From Bacillus sp. F19 (lineage in GTDB: Bacteria; Bacillota; Bacilli; Bacillales; Bacillaceae), in assembly GCA_023823795.1 (NCBI GenBank), contig CP085710.1:5021463-5085462 (forward strand): a DNA stretch of 64,000 bases. Reading direction: 5' to 3'. Under the pieces are notes generated by a model. It searched no databases. It worked only from the letters and a program-made list of their open reading frames with translations, and had not been told where the DNA came from. The position numbers were made by a program, and so were the translations under genes. Positions 1 to 8,844 of the stretch are shown one piece after another. Each line of letters opens with the position of its first letter. Positions within the stretch are counted from its first letter, which is position 1.

Positions 1-320
1 TGAATCTGACCTTCGTATTGACTTTCAATGTCCATGATTTGTTCCGTTAAGTCGCCATATCTGTAGCGGTGTTCTTCTATTTCTTCTGCTGAAACGGTGA
101 TTTTCTTTTTGGCCTCTTCTTTTGTCATGCCATTTAATTCAAACAGACTGATCAAATTAGCGAAATAGCTGACTCTATCCTGAAATTCATAGGATTGAAA
201 ATAAGTCTTAAAGAGATACCGCTCTCCCTTTGACAAACCTGCAATCACACCGCTTAATCCATATGTCAGCAAGAACATGACAATCAAAAACTTCAGACTA
301 TTTTTCCATTTTGTACCCAA
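1..320 (-). CDS. sensor histidine kinase, N-terminal part (cut by window edge)
   Basis: About 106 codons of an open frame run off the left edge. It begins with a probable TTG at 318-320, overlapping the end of the response regulator gene by 23 bases. Residues about 8-28 (SLKFLIVMFLLTYGLSGVIA) form one hydrophobic segment that would anchor the protein in the membrane. The following residues are polar and charged, as expected for an extracytoplasmic sensor region. No kinase motif is reached inside the window. The assignment rests on position (directly after an OmpR-family regulator and translationally coupled to it) and on the membrane-anchor layout. The start codon is uncertain because no strong ribosome binding site is visible. 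Confidence 0.6.
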   Translation of the reverse strand, partial: MGTKWKNSLKFLIVMFLLTYGLSGVIAGLSKGERYLFKTYFQSYEFQDRVSYFANLISLFELNGMTKEEAKKKITVSAEEIEEHRYRYGDLTEQIMDIESQYEGQI

Positions 321-990
321 TTCCCCATACCACCTTTAAAAACCTCGGATTTTTAGGATCGATTTCAATCTTCTCTCTTATCTTCCTGATATGAACCGCC
401 ACTGTTTTTTCTGCATTATAGCCAGGCTCATTCCATACACGTTCATAAATTTCATTAATAGAAAACACGCGGCCGGCATTCAGCATCAATAATTCGACAA
501 TGCTGTATTCAATGCGGGTAAGCTTTACGTTCTCACCGTGCACCGTCACTTCTTTAGCTGTTTGATCAAGGGTAAGACCATTCAGATCTACGGTCTTTTT
601 CACCCCTTCATATGTACCAAGCGTCACATACCGTCTTAACTGTGATTTCACTCTGGCAATCAGCTCCATGGGGTTGAACGGTTTGGTCACATAGTCATCT
701 GCCCCGACCTGCAGGCCTAGTATCTTATCGGTGTCTTCACTTTTGGCACTCAGTATAATTATCGGAATGTTTTTTTTCTCGCGGATTTTAAATGTTGTTG
801 AAATGCCGTCAAGGCGCGGCATCATAATATCCAATAGAATCAAATGAACAGAGTGCTCATTCAGTTTTTCAAGAGCTTCTATGCCGTCTTTTGCTTTTAT
901 CACAGTTATGTTTTCATTCTTTAAATAGATTTCAATCGCATCGCGAATTTCTTTATCATCATCCACTACTAAAACGTTATAATTTGTCAT
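298..990 (-). CDS. OmpR/PhoB-family response regulator
   Basis: 230-residue two-component response regulator. The receiver domain occupies residues about 4-118, with the acidic pocket DDD at 10-12, phosphoacceptor Asp54 in LLDIMMP, and the conserved Lys of VTKPF near residue 103. The C-terminal part (about 130-228) is a winged-helix DNA-binding domain ending VVWGIGYKME. It is followed by an overlapping sensor kinase gene, so the pair is one operon. It resembles Bacillus VanR/ResD-like regulators but I cannot name the stimulus. Candidate autoregulatory direct repeats lie just upstream (1050-1098). Confidence 0.9.
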   Translation of the reverse strand: MTNYNVLVVDDDKEIRDAIEIYLKNENITVIKAKDGIEALEKLNEHSVHLILLDIMMPRLDGISTTFKIREKKNIPIIILSAKSEDTDKILGLQVGADDYVTKPFNPMELIARVKSQLRRYVTLGTYEGVKKTVDLNGLTLDQTAKEVTVHGENVKLTRIEYSIVELLMLNAGRVFSINEIYERVWNEPGYNAEKTVAVHIRKIREKIEIDPKNPRFLKVVWGIGYKMEK

Positions 991-1049
991 TTTCTCACGC
1001 TCCTTTCAAAAGTATATCTGTTTTCATGTTATTATCTACAGTCTAATAG

Positions 1050-1098
1050 GAAATTCTTAACACTCTGTCTATGGAATGTTTAAGAATTTCTTAAGAAA
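1050..1098 (-). promoter_or_regulatory. candidate response-regulator operator and promoter
   Basis: On the minus strand TTCTTAAGAAATTCTTAA contains TTCTTA twice with 11-base periodicity. A further TTAAGAATTTC lies about 20 bases downstream. Tandem 11-base direct repeats are the usual binding layout of OmpR-family regulators, so autoregulation is plausible. A TAGATAATAAC segment nearer the gene could be the -10 region. This is inference from pattern only. Confidence 0.35.
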
Positions 1099-1185
1099 AT
1101 ATTCTTTATTAGCTAAGAAAGAATGACCTATGCTTTTCTTTAACAATACGGGATAATGCAGAAAAGATTTGAGGTGAATGTTTCT

Positions 1186-1443
1186 TTGGAAACTTATAAG
1201 AATTGTCAAAGCTGCGGTATGCCTTTATCCAGAGATGAACACGGAGGCGGAACAGAAGCAAACGGAACAAAAAGCAGTAAATATTGCAGTCATTGTTACC
1301 AAAATGGAGCCTTTACAATGCCCGACATCACTTCAGATGAAATGAAAGAAAAAGTAAAGAGTAAAATTAAGGAGTTTGGTTTTCCTGGGTTTCTTACTGG
1401 TTTATTTACACGCAATATCCATAAGCTTGAACGCTGGAAATAA
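1186..1443 (+). CDS. small putative zinc-ribbon protein
   Basis: About 85 residues. Two Cys pairs, CQSCG near the start and CSHCY about 27 residues later, form a four-Cys zinc-ribbon like that of the family annotated as putative zinc ribbon domain. The remaining half is a charged helix rich in Lys and Glu followed by FPGFLTGLFTR. I chose the TTG at 1186 rather than the ATG at 1156 because GAGGTG at 1171-1176 sits nine bases before the TTG, a typical Bacillus ribosome binding site. The gene is divergent from the response regulator. Function unknown; a regulator or nucleic-acid-binding role is only a guess. Confidence 0.65.
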   Translation: METYKNCQSCGMPLSRDEHGGGTEANGTKSSKYCSHCYQNGAFTMPDITSDEMKEKVKSKIKEFGFPGFLTGLFTRNIHKLERWK

Positions 1444-1514
1444 AGGTGCTTCTTATTTGCCGAGGTGTTTTGCGGCGGAGATTGAAGCAATTTACTATTT
1501 TCATCTGATCATGA

Positions 1515-1547
1515 TAAAAAAGCTGCCTCCTGGGAGACAGCTTTTTT
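1515..1547 (-). terminator. rho-independent terminator (bidirectional)
   Basis: AAAAGCTG and CAGCTTTT arms enclose a TCC/GGA-rich inner stem, with A and T runs on both sides. It overlaps the stop codon of the DNA glycosylase gene and can also end transcription of the zinc-ribbon gene from the other side. Confidence 0.75.
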
Positions 1548-2154
1548 AACTGAAATTGTTCCTCTTTGAACCCGATACAAACCGGTTCCCGCTCACCCAG
1601 AATCTCCATGGATATTCTCTTGCCTCTCCGCTGTTGTCGATTCCAATTCGCGGTCCTGCAGATGTAAGTTCAGGTTCTCTGCCTTCAGCGATATACAGTG
1701 GCGCCTCCCATAAAGGACGTCCATAATCTTCTTTTACAATCCCTAATGCTTTAGTCAGTTTTCCGGGCCCATTTGTGAGATCTTGCTCCCTTTTAACCGG
1801 ACCTCGCCGTTCATACATCAATTCAAGTCCTTCAACCGGCTCTACACCTCTAATTAAAATGGCTTCAGGAGAATCTATCACTCCACTTACAACATTTACA
1901 AGGCAGTGTGTGTGCATGACATATGTATATGTATACCCAGCTGGACCAAACATGACTTCTGTTCTTGCCGTACGCCGGTTATTGAAGCTGTGTGCAGCCT
2001 GATCGCCTGGTCCGATATAGGCTTCAGTTTCAACAATTATTCCTGCAGCAATGCCTTCTGCTGTTTCTTTTACCAGAATTTTTCCGAGAAGAGCCTGGGC
2101 TAATTCCAGTGTAGGCTTATTAAAAAAGGACGAATGAATAGGCTGATGAATCAA
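1546..2154 (-). CDS. 3-methyladenine DNA glycosylase (AAG/MPG family)
   Basis: Removes alkylated purines such as 3-methyladenine in base-excision repair. The product of about 202 residues contains the catalytic Glu motif VETEAYIG, the HSFNNRRT loop, VMHTHCLVNVV, and NGPGKLTKALGI, all hallmarks of the alkyladenine glycosylase fold. The C-terminus RIGIDNSGEAREYPWRFW is also characteristic. Length matches the family (about 200). It is the orthologue type of B. subtilis YxlJ. A GTG at 2163 would add three residues, but AAAGAGGTGA is placed correctly for the TTG at 2152-2154, which I prefer. Monocistronic. Confidence 0.9.
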   Translation of the reverse strand: MIHQPIHSSFFNKPTLELAQALLGKILVKETAEGIAAGIIVETEAYIGPGDQAAHSFNNRRTARTEVMFGPAGYTYTYVMHTHCLVNVVSGVIDSPEAILIRGVEPVEGLELMYERRGPVKREQDLTNGPGKLTKALGIVKEDYGRPLWEAPLYIAEGREPELTSAGPRIGIDNSGEAREYPWRFWVSGNRFVSGSKRNNFS

Positions 2155-2201
2155 GTTGTTCACCTCTTTAAAGATTTCTCTTTAAATCATACCAAATGGA
2201 A

Positions 2202-2438
2202 TTAATTCAAGCTAAACTTTCGTAAAAAGGAGGCAGCCGCCATCTCAAGTCTATGCCTCTTTACATAACCCGCTGGCGTTTCGCCTGTAAACTTCGAGAA
2301 AAGGCGATGGAAATGATAAGGAGAATAGGTGGAAACCTTCGCTAAATGAGCTAATGTTAATTTCACTTGCAAATTTTCTTCTATATAATTTTGAACTCTT
2401 GAACTATGGGTTCGCTGTTCTTGATCAAATACAGTCAT
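2202..2438 (-). pseudogene. truncated AraC-family regulator
   Basis: 78 codons with a good ribosome binding site (AGGAG eight bases before ATG). Residues about 10-65 match the first helix-turn-helix of AraC/XylS regulators (YIEENLQVKLTLAHLAKVSTYSPYHFHRLFSKFTGETPAGYVKRHRLEMAA). The sequence then goes into SFLRKFSLN and stops. The second helix-turn-helix and any effector domain are missing, and the downstream bases do not restore homology in another frame. I read it as a deletion remnant; it could still be translated. Confidence 0.75.
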
Positions 2439-2606
2439 TCGCTTAACTCCTATACTGAATCGTACTTTATACTCCCTAATTATCAGCCAGCATACCAGTT
2501 AAAACGGATTTTCACTCTTTCTCTTTTTTCGAATGGATACTATGAATGCATCAGATTTCTTAATATAATTAATTATCAGTTTTATTTTCAGAAAGGCGGA
2601 CTATAA

Positions 2607-3548
2607 ATGATTAGGGCAGCTATTATCGGATTAGGTGCAATCGGACAGCGATTAATAAAGAACTTTACAGACCATCCAGATATCATTATTTCAGCTATAT
2701 GTGACCGGAATGCTGAAGTTACACGTGAAACATCTGAAAGACTTAAAAATGTGTCTTCATTTACTGACCATGCAAAAATGCTTGATGAAGCAGAAATCGA
2801 TCTAGTTTATGTAGCAGTTCCGCCCAAATTTCATCATGGGGTTGTAACCGATGTAATTGCAAGGGGCAAACATGTCTTATGTGAAAAACCTTTGGCAAAC
2901 TCATTGGAAGAAGCAGAAAGTCTTTATATCCAAGCATAAGAAAAAGGAATCATCCACGCAATGAATTTCCCTTTGAATTATAGTGCTGGAAGCAAAACCT
3001 TTGCGTCCCTCATAAAAGAGGGATATGTTGGAGAACTGAGACGGCTTGAGTTAAAGATGCATTTCCCTGAATGGCCGCGCCCGTGGCAGCAAAATGACTG
3101 GGTAGCAAGCCGTGAACAAGGCGGTTTTGTACTGGAAGTCGGCGTTCACTATATTCAGCAAATCCAAAAAATCTTCGGTCCTGTCCATGTTTTGAATAAA
3201 ATAGTTCAATATCCAAAAGATCCAGCTGGCTCTAAAATTGGAATCCTGGCTCAAATGGAGCTGCAGGACGGCACGCCTGTCTTATTCGACGGCCTGAGTC
3301 AAATTGCAGGAATGGAAGAAATCCGATTTACTGCTTATGGGACAGAAGGAACTCTATCCTTGCTGAACTGGTCGGCACTCGAAGGAGGCAAGCATGGCGA
3401 ACCTATACAAGGGATTGATTCAGACAGTTCACTTGCCAATTCTTTAATTGATGAGCTTGTAAAAGCCCTGAAAGGCGAAAAAGCTGAGATTATTGATTTT
3501 GAGGCAGGCTATCAGGCACAGAATATTTTAGAAAAATTAAGAAGATAA
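2607..3548 (+). pseudogene. Gfo/Idh/MocA-family oxidoreductase with internal stop codon
   Basis: The first segment (2607-2939, 110 codons) carries the Rossmann motif GLGAIGQR, VYVAVPPKFHHG and the conserved HVLCEKPLA Lys-Pro motif of NAD(P)-dependent Gfo/Idh/MocA dehydrogenases. A TAA at 2937-2939 interrupts the frame. The same frame resumes immediately (EKGIIHAMNFPLNYS) and runs to 3548 with the C-terminal domain (GGFVLEVGVHYIQQI). There is no length change, so a single base substitution in a sense codon explains it, unless it is a sequencing error. The ribosome binding site is AAAGGCGG. Probable substrate is a sugar or polyol derivative; not determinable here. It lies 16 bases before pepT. 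Confidence 0.85.
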
Positions 3549-3564
3549 GAAGGGTTGATGAAAA

Positions 3565-4803
3565 ATGAAAAATGAAATCATTGAACGATTTACTTCCTAT
3601 GTAATAATTGACACACAATCTAATGACAGCAGCGAAACATGTCCTTCCACTGAAGGGCAGCTGACACTCGCACGAACACTTACAGAAGAACTGAAAGCAA
3701 TTGGCTTAGAGGATGTAAGCATAGACGAATTTGGGTATGTGATGGCCACTCTTCCATCCAATACAGATAAGCAGGTTCCAACGATCGGCTTTTTGGCACA
3801 CATTGATACCGCAACTGATTTTACCGGGAAAAATGTGAATCCGCAGGTTCATGAAAACTATGACGGACAGGACATCCTGCTGAATGAATCAGAACAAGTG
3901 ACTCTGTCTCCAAAGGACTTTCCTAATTTATTAAACTATCAAGGCCATACCCTTATAACAACAGATGGCACCACTCTGTTAGGAGCTGACAATAAAGCGG
4001 GTATAGCTGAGATTATGACAGCGATGGACTATTTAATCAGGCATCCTGAGATGAAGCACGGCAAAATCAGAGTGGCTTTTACTCCTGATGAGGAAATCGG
4101 ACGCGGACCACATAAATTTGATGTGGCTGCTTTTGATGCGAAATACGCTTACACAGTGGACGGCGGTCCTCTCGGAGAGCTGCAGTACGAAAGCTTCAGC
4201 GCAGCCGGGGCTTCCATTACAATTAAAGGCACCAACATACACCCTGGAACGGCTAAAGGAAAAATGGTGAATTCCATTAAGATCGCAATGGAGCTGCAAA
4301 GCAAGCTGCCGGCTGAACAAGCTCCTGAATTAACAGAAGGCTATGAAGGCTTCTTCCATCTTCTATCTATAAGCGGGGATGTTGAGCAAACGAAGCTAAG
4401 CTACATTATCAGAGACTTTGATAAGGAAGAGTTCCAGCAGAAAAAGCAAACGATGGCCGGTGCTGTTGATGAATTGAAGGAGAAATACGGAAGCGAACGC
4501 ATCGTCCTTGAGATGAACGATCAGTACTACAATATGCGTGAAAAAATCGAGCCTGTTAAACAGATCGTCGACATTGCATACAAAGCGATGGAAAACCTGG
4601 ACATTCAGCCAATTGTTGAACCGATCCGCGGCGGCACAGATGGATCCCAGCTCTCCTATATGGGCCTTCCTACCCCGAATATTTTTACAGGCGGAGAGAA
4701 TTACCACGGCAAGTTCGAATATATTTCAGTTGATAATATGCAAAAAGCAACACAGGTTATTGTAGAGATTGCGAGATTGTTTGAAGAGAATGCAGCTGAC
4801 TGA
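3565..4803 (+). CDS. pepT: peptidase T (tripeptide aminopeptidase)
   Basis: Cytoplasmic M20-family zinc aminopeptidase that cleaves the N-terminal residue of tripeptides. 412 residues, the normal length. The expected dinuclear metal ligands are visible: His79 in AHIDTA, Asp142 in GADNKAG, Glu176/177 in TPDEEIG, Asp199 in TVDGG and a His in GGENYHGK near residue 380. The ribosome binding site is AAGGGTTGATG. It follows the broken oxidoreductase by 16 bases and may share its transcript. A strong terminator follows. Confidence 0.95.
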   Translation: MKNEIIERFTSYVIIDTQSNDSSETCPSTEGQLTLARTLTEELKAIGLEDVSIDEFGYVMATLPSNTDKQVPTIGFLAHIDTATDFTGKNVNPQVHENYDGQDILLNESEQVTLSPKDFPNLLNYQGHTLITTDGTTLLGADNKAGIAEIMTAMDYLIRHPEMKHGKIRVAFTPDEEIGRGPHKFDVAAFDAKYAYTVDGGPLGELQYESFSAAGASITIKGTNIHPGTAKGKMVNSIKIAMELQSKLPAEQAPELTEGYEGFFHLLSISGDVEQTKLSYIIRDFDKEEFQQKKQTMAGAVDELKEKYGSERIVLEMNDQYYNMREKIEPVKQIVDIAYKAMENLDIQPIVEPIRGGTDGSQLSYMGLPTPNIFTGGENYHGKFEYISVDNMQKATQVIVEIARLFEENAAD

Positions 4804-4814
4804 TTTGACAAATA

Positions 4815-4848
4815 AAAAACGCTTTGGGTGAAAATCCAAAGCGTTTTT
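4815..4848 (+). terminator. rho-independent terminator after pepT
   Basis: AAAAACGCTTTGG pairs with CCAAAGCGTTTTT around a small loop and ends in a T run. Confidence 0.9.
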
Positions 4849-5000
4849 GATATTCATTTACGCTATTAAAGGGAGCTAGTTTTCACTGTTTTCTTTCCCG
4901 CCATTTCATGTATAATTATTCATGATAAATATGGAAAAATTGACCGTTTTCTTTAAATATTTCTTTGTTAAAATCCGAGCAAACTAAGAGGGAGAATGAT

Positions 5001-6107
5001 ATGACAAACACAATTATTCAGTTTAAGCAGGTTACAAAACAATATGACAATGATCCTGCCGTCCTCAATCATGTCAGTTTTGAAATCGAGCGCGGCAAAT
5101 TTTATACACTTCTTGGTCCTTCAGGCTGCGGCAAGACAACAATCCTGCGGCTGATTGCCGGATTTACTGAAGCTTCTGAGGGAGAAATTCTTTTTAACGG
5201 AAAAAAAATAAACGATGTTCCTGCTAACAAACGCCAAGTAAATACCGTGTTTCAGGATTATGCACTGTTTCCTCATTTGAATGTTTTCGAAAATGTTGCA
5301 TTCGGACTGCGCATAAAAAAAATGAATAATCGGGATATTGAATCGAAAGTAAGAGAAGCCTTAAGCTTTGTAAACCTTGATGGATATGAAAAAAGGGAAA
5401 TTCGGGAAATGTCCGGAGGCCAGCGCCAGCGGGTCGCAATTGCACGTGCGATTGTCAATGAGCCGGAAGTTATTCTACTTGATGAACCTTTGTCAGCCCT
5501 GGACTTAAAGCTTCGGACCGAAATGCAGTATGAGCTGCGCGAACTTCAGCAGCGTCTTGGCATTACCTTTATCTTTGTCACTCATGACCAGGAAGAAGCA
5601 CTCGCGATGTCAGATGAAATTTTCGTTCTGGACAAAGGGAAAATACAGCAAAGCGGGACTCCAACAGATATATATGATGAGCCGATTAACCGCTTTGTTG
5701 CTGATTTTATTGGCGAATCCAATATTGTAAAAGGGACCATGCTTGAGGATTACCTTGTAGAATTCACCGGCAGAAAATTTGAGTGTGTCGATCAGGGTCT
5801 GAATCCAAATGAACCTATAGAGATCGTCATTCGTCCTGAAGATTTGGAAATCACTTCTTTGGAACGCGGGAAACTCCAGGTACGCGTTGATTCCCAATTG
5901 TTCCGCGGTGTTCATTATGAAATCAGCAGCTATGACAAGGATGGAAACGAATGGCTCGTTCATTCCACAAAGAAAGCCACAGTCGGAGATGAAATCGGCC
6001 TTTATTTTGACCCGGAAGCGATCCATGTTATGAGATTCGGTGAGACCGAAGAGGAATTTGACAGGCGTTTAGAAGCCTATGCAGATGGAGAAGAGCATGG
6101 AAAATAA
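5001..6107 (+). CDS. potA: spermidine/putrescine ABC transporter ATP-binding protein
   Basis: ATPase of the PotABCD polyamine importer. 368 residues from ATG 5001, chosen because GAGGGAG lies six to seven bases upstream (an upstream in-frame ATG at 4965 has no such site). Walker [10 protein letters not shown] is at about 39-47, Q-loop FQDYALFPH near 85, signature MSGGQRQR near 138, Walker [13 protein letters not shown] near 160, and switch His in THDQEEA. The last 100 residues form the TOBE-type domain seen in PotA ([11 protein letters not shown]). First gene of a four-gene operon; the stop overlaps potB. A TATAAT at 4911 may be the -10 element. Confidence 0.95.
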   Translation: MTNTIIQFKQVTKQYDNDPAVLNHVSFEIERGKFYTLLGPSGCGKTTILRLIAGFTEASEGEILFNGKKINDVPANKRQVNTVFQDYALFPHLNVFENVAFGLRIKKMNNRDIESKVREALSFVNLDGYEKREIREMSGGQRQRVAIARAIVNEPEVILLDEPLSALDLKLRTEMQYELRELQQRLGITFIFVTHDQEEALAMSDEIFVLDKGKIQQSGTPTDIYDEPINRFVADFIGESNIVKGTMLEDYLVEFTGRKFECVDQGLNPNEPIEIVIRPEDLEITSLERGKLQVRVDSQLFRGVHYEISSYDKDGNEWLVHSTKKATVGDEIGLYFDPEAIHVMRFGETEEEFDRRLEAYADGEEHGK

Positions 6108-6900
6108 GCTGACCCGAAATTTGTATATGATTCCCTATGCTCTTTGGATTGCTCTCTTTGTTATTGCACCGATTGTTCTTGTTCTTTATTATTCTTTTAT
6201 TGATATCGAAGGAAACTTATCGCTTGCCAATTACCAGAACTTCTTCACACCGGTCTACATGAAAATGACCTTGAGTTCATTTTGGTATGCTTTTTTGATC
6301 ACAGTTCTTTCCCTGCTTATTGCATACCCAACTGCTTATTTGCTGACTTATACAAAGCATAAGCACCTTTGGCTGCTGCTGATTATTGTCCCTTCCTGGA
6401 TTAATTTATTGTTAAAAGCCTATGCTTTTCTTGGCATTTTTGGTACGTACGGTGTTGCTAACAGCTTTTTAGAAGCAATCGGCATTGGCTCGCAGCAGTT
6501 ATTATTCACCGATTTCAGTTTCATTTTTGTATCGGTTTATATCTTTATCCCATTTATGATTTTGCCTATATTCAATTCACTGAATGAATTAAATCCAACC
6601 CTGCTGGATGCAGCGCGTGATTTGGGCGCATCAAGCTGGACCACCTTCCGCAGAGTCATTTTCCCGCTTACGATTGATGGCGTTAAAGCTGGCTGCCAGC
6701 TGGTCTTTATACCCGCTCTTTCCCTGTTCATGCTGACAAGACTGATTGCGGGAAACAGAGTGATCACACTCGGCACTGCGATTGAACAGCATTTCCTTGT
6801 GACTCAGGACTGGGGTATGGGGTCGACCATTGCTGTCTTTTTGATTATTTTTATGTTTCTGATTATCTTCCTTACCGGAAATCGAAAGCGGGGTATGTAA
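6097..6900 (+). CDS. potB: spermidine/putrescine ABC transporter permease PotB
   Basis: Membrane permease subunit of the polyamine importer, 267 residues from ATG 6097 with GGAG six bases upstream; it overlaps the end of potA by 11 bases. About six hydrophobic segments are evident. The cytoplasmic EAA loop that contacts PotA is seen as [24 protein letters not shown] near residue 175. The same loop occurs in PotC, as expected for a heterodimeric permease. Confidence 0.95.
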   Translation: MENKLTRNLYMIPYALWIALFVIAPIVLVLYYSFIDIEGNLSLANYQNFFTPVYMKMTLSSFWYAFLITVLSLLIAYPTAYLLTYTKHKHLWLLLIIVPSWINLLLKAYAFLGIFGTYGVANSFLEAIGIGSQQLLFTDFSFIFVSVYIFIPFMILPIFNSLNELNPTLLDAARDLGASSWTTFRRVIFPLTIDGVKAGCQLVFIPALSLFMLTRLIAGNRVITLGTAIEQHFLVTQDWGMGSTIAVFLIIFMFLIIFLTGNRKRGM

Positions 6901-6901
6901 G

Positions 6902-7705
6902 TTGGATAAGAAAATATCCCCTCTATCCAGGGTCTTTTTAATTTTGATCTTTCTCATCCTATATACGCCAATTTTCTTCCTTGTGTTTTATTCGTTCAAC
7001 AGCGGCGGTACGATGTACAACTTTGAAGGATTTACGCTTGATTGGTATAAGGAGCTTTTCACAGATACGAGGCTGCTGATCATCGTGCTGAACACACTCG
7101 TTATCGCCTTGCTGTCAGCACTTATTTCCACCATTATCGGTGTTCTTGGAGCACTTGCCATTCATTCTTTTAAAAGCAGACAAACCAAAAACACATTGCT
7201 TTCATTGAATAATGTGCTGATTGTCAGCCCTGACGTTATTATTGGCGCTTCGTTTCTAATCCTGTTTACGATGGCAGGAATCAAGCTTGGATTTTATTCG
7301 GTCCTCTTATCTCATATTGCATTCAGCGTTCCGATTGTTGTCTTAATGGTTCTGCCGAAACTGATGGAGATGAGTCCAACCTTGCTTGATGCAGCAAGAG
7401 ATCTTGGCGCAAGCAGCTGGAATGTCCTGACTAAAGTGACCTTGCCATTTATCACACCGGGTATTTTTGCAGGATTCTTTATGGCTCTTACGTTCTCTCT
7501 TGATGATTTTGCTGTTACCTTTTTCGTAACCGGCAATGGATTCACTACGCTGTCTGTTGAAATCTATTCACTTGCGCGCCGGGGAATCTCATTGAATATT
7601 AACGCCTTATCAACCCTGCTTTTCCTTTTCACAGTCCTGCTTGTGATTGTTTACTACTTCATCACGCAGCGAAATAAGCAAAGCGGATTGGGGGTAAGAA
7701 AATGA
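6902..7705 (+). CDS. potC: spermidine/putrescine ABC transporter permease PotC
   Basis: Second permease subunit, 267 residues, with a TTG start one base after the potB stop. Six hydrophobic segments; EAA loop [24 protein letters not shown] near residue 160. The TFSLDDFAVTFFV stretch is typical of PotC. The ribosome binding site is weak (GCGGGG), so translational coupling to potB is likely. Its end overlaps potD. Confidence 0.95.
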   Translation: MDKKISPLSRVFLILIFLILYTPIFFLVFYSFNSGGTMYNFEGFTLDWYKELFTDTRLLIIVLNTLVIALLSALISTIIGVLGALAIHSFKSRQTKNTLLSLNNVLIVSPDVIIGASFLILFTMAGIKLGFYSVLLSHIAFSVPIVVLMVLPKLMEMSPTLLDAARDLGASSWNVLTKVTLPFITPGIFAGFFMALTFSLDDFAVTFFVTGNGFTTLSVEIYSLARRGISLNINALSTLLFLFTVLLVIVYYFITQRNKQSGLGVRK

Positions 7706-8775
7706 AGAAGCTGGTCCGCGTTATCTTCGCGATTATTCTCGTGTCGGGCATCCTTATGTATGCTGTTTCAGAGTTGAACTCTTCACAGGGCTACTCAAGC
7801 GGCAATACGCTTACGATCTTTAACTGGGGAGACTACATCAATTCCGATCTGGTTGACCGCTTTGAGAAAGAAACAGGCATTAAAGTCATCTATGAGACCT
7901 TTGATTCCAATGAGGCGATGATGACAAAGATTGAACAGGGCGGAACGACTTATGATATTGCCGTTCCATCTGAATATATGATTGATAAAATGAGACAGGA
8001 AGATTTGCTTATCCCTTTGGATCATTCAAAGCTTCCGAACTTGAAAAATATTGATGACCGGTTCATGGATTTGCCATTTGACCCTGAAAATAAATATTCC
8101 GTTCCTTATTTCTGGGGAACTGTCGGCATTGTCTATAATCCAACGATGATAGACGGAAAAAAAATCACGAGCTGGAATGACCTTTGGGATCCCGATCTGC
8201 GAAATGAGATCCTGCTGATTGACGGGGCAAGAGAAGTGATGGGAATGGGCCTAAACAGCCTCGGCTACTCTCTAAATGATACAAATAAGGATCATTTAGA
8301 GGAAGCAAAACGAAAGCTTGATTCCCTCACTCCAAATGTCAAAGCAGTTGTTGGAGATGAAAGCCGGATGCTGCTGGAAAATCAGGAAGCAGCAATTGGG
8401 CTTGTATGGTCCGGGGTTGCATCAGAGATCATGTATGAAAATGAAGATCTGGAGTATGTAGTTCCTGAGGAAGGCTCAAACTTATGGTTCGATAACATGG
8501 TTATCCCGAAAACAGCCAAAAATGCGGAAGCTGCCCATCAGTTCATCAATTTCATGCTGGATGCTGAGGTAGCCGCAGAAAATACCGAATATGTCAGCTA
8601 CTCCACACCTAACAAAGAAGCCTTAAAATACATGCCGGAAGAAATGGTAAACGATGAGCGCTTCTATCCCCCGCCTGAGCTGACGGAAAAACTGGAAGTG
8701 TATGAGAACCTTGGCAAAAAGAATTTGGCTTATTATAATGAGCTGTTTTTAAAATTTAAGATGCATCCGAAATAA
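7702..8775 (+). CDS. potD: spermidine/putrescine-binding protein PotD
   Basis: Extracytoplasmic solute-binding subunit of the polyamine importer, 357 residues. NWGDYINSDLVDRFEKETG, SEYMIDKMRQEDLL, PYFWGTVGIVYN and VWSGVASEI are the family's conserved blocks. The start ATG overlaps the potC stop. The N-terminus has a hydrophobic segment (residues about 5-24) but no Cys following it, so the usual lipoprotein signal of Gram-positive binding proteins is missing. It may be held by an uncleaved signal anchor, or released. Confidence 0.93.
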   Translation: MKKLVRVIFAIILVSGILMYAVSELNSSQGYSSGNTLTIFNWGDYINSDLVDRFEKETGIKVIYETFDSNEAMMTKIEQGGTTYDIAVPSEYMIDKMRQEDLLIPLDHSKLPNLKNIDDRFMDLPFDPENKYSVPYFWGTVGIVYNPTMIDGKKITSWNDLWDPDLRNEILLIDGAREVMGMGLNSLGYSLNDTNKDHLEEAKRKLDSLTPNVKAVVGDESRMLLENQEAAIGLVWSGVASEIMYENEDLEYVVPEEGSNLWFDNMVIPKTAKNAEAAHQFINFMLDAEVAAENTEYVSYSTPNKEALKYMPEEMVNDERFYPPPELTEKLEVYENLGKKNLAYYNELFLKFKMHPK

Positions 8776-8778
8776 GAG

Positions 8779-8811
8779 AAAGGGAGTCCTGGTTTTCAGG
8801 ACTCCCTTTTC
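8779..8811 (+). terminator. rho-independent terminator of potABCD
   Basis: AAAGGGAGTCCTG and CAGGACTCCCTTTT form a 13-base stem with a GTTTT loop and a T run. Confidence 0.92.
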
Positions 8812-8844
8812 TGCTTATTTCGCACTTTTAAGGTTTGTTTCTTT

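Noticed and set aside
4965-5000. Upstream ATG for potA
   Set aside because: GAGGGAG is spaced for ATG 5001, not for the earlier ATG.
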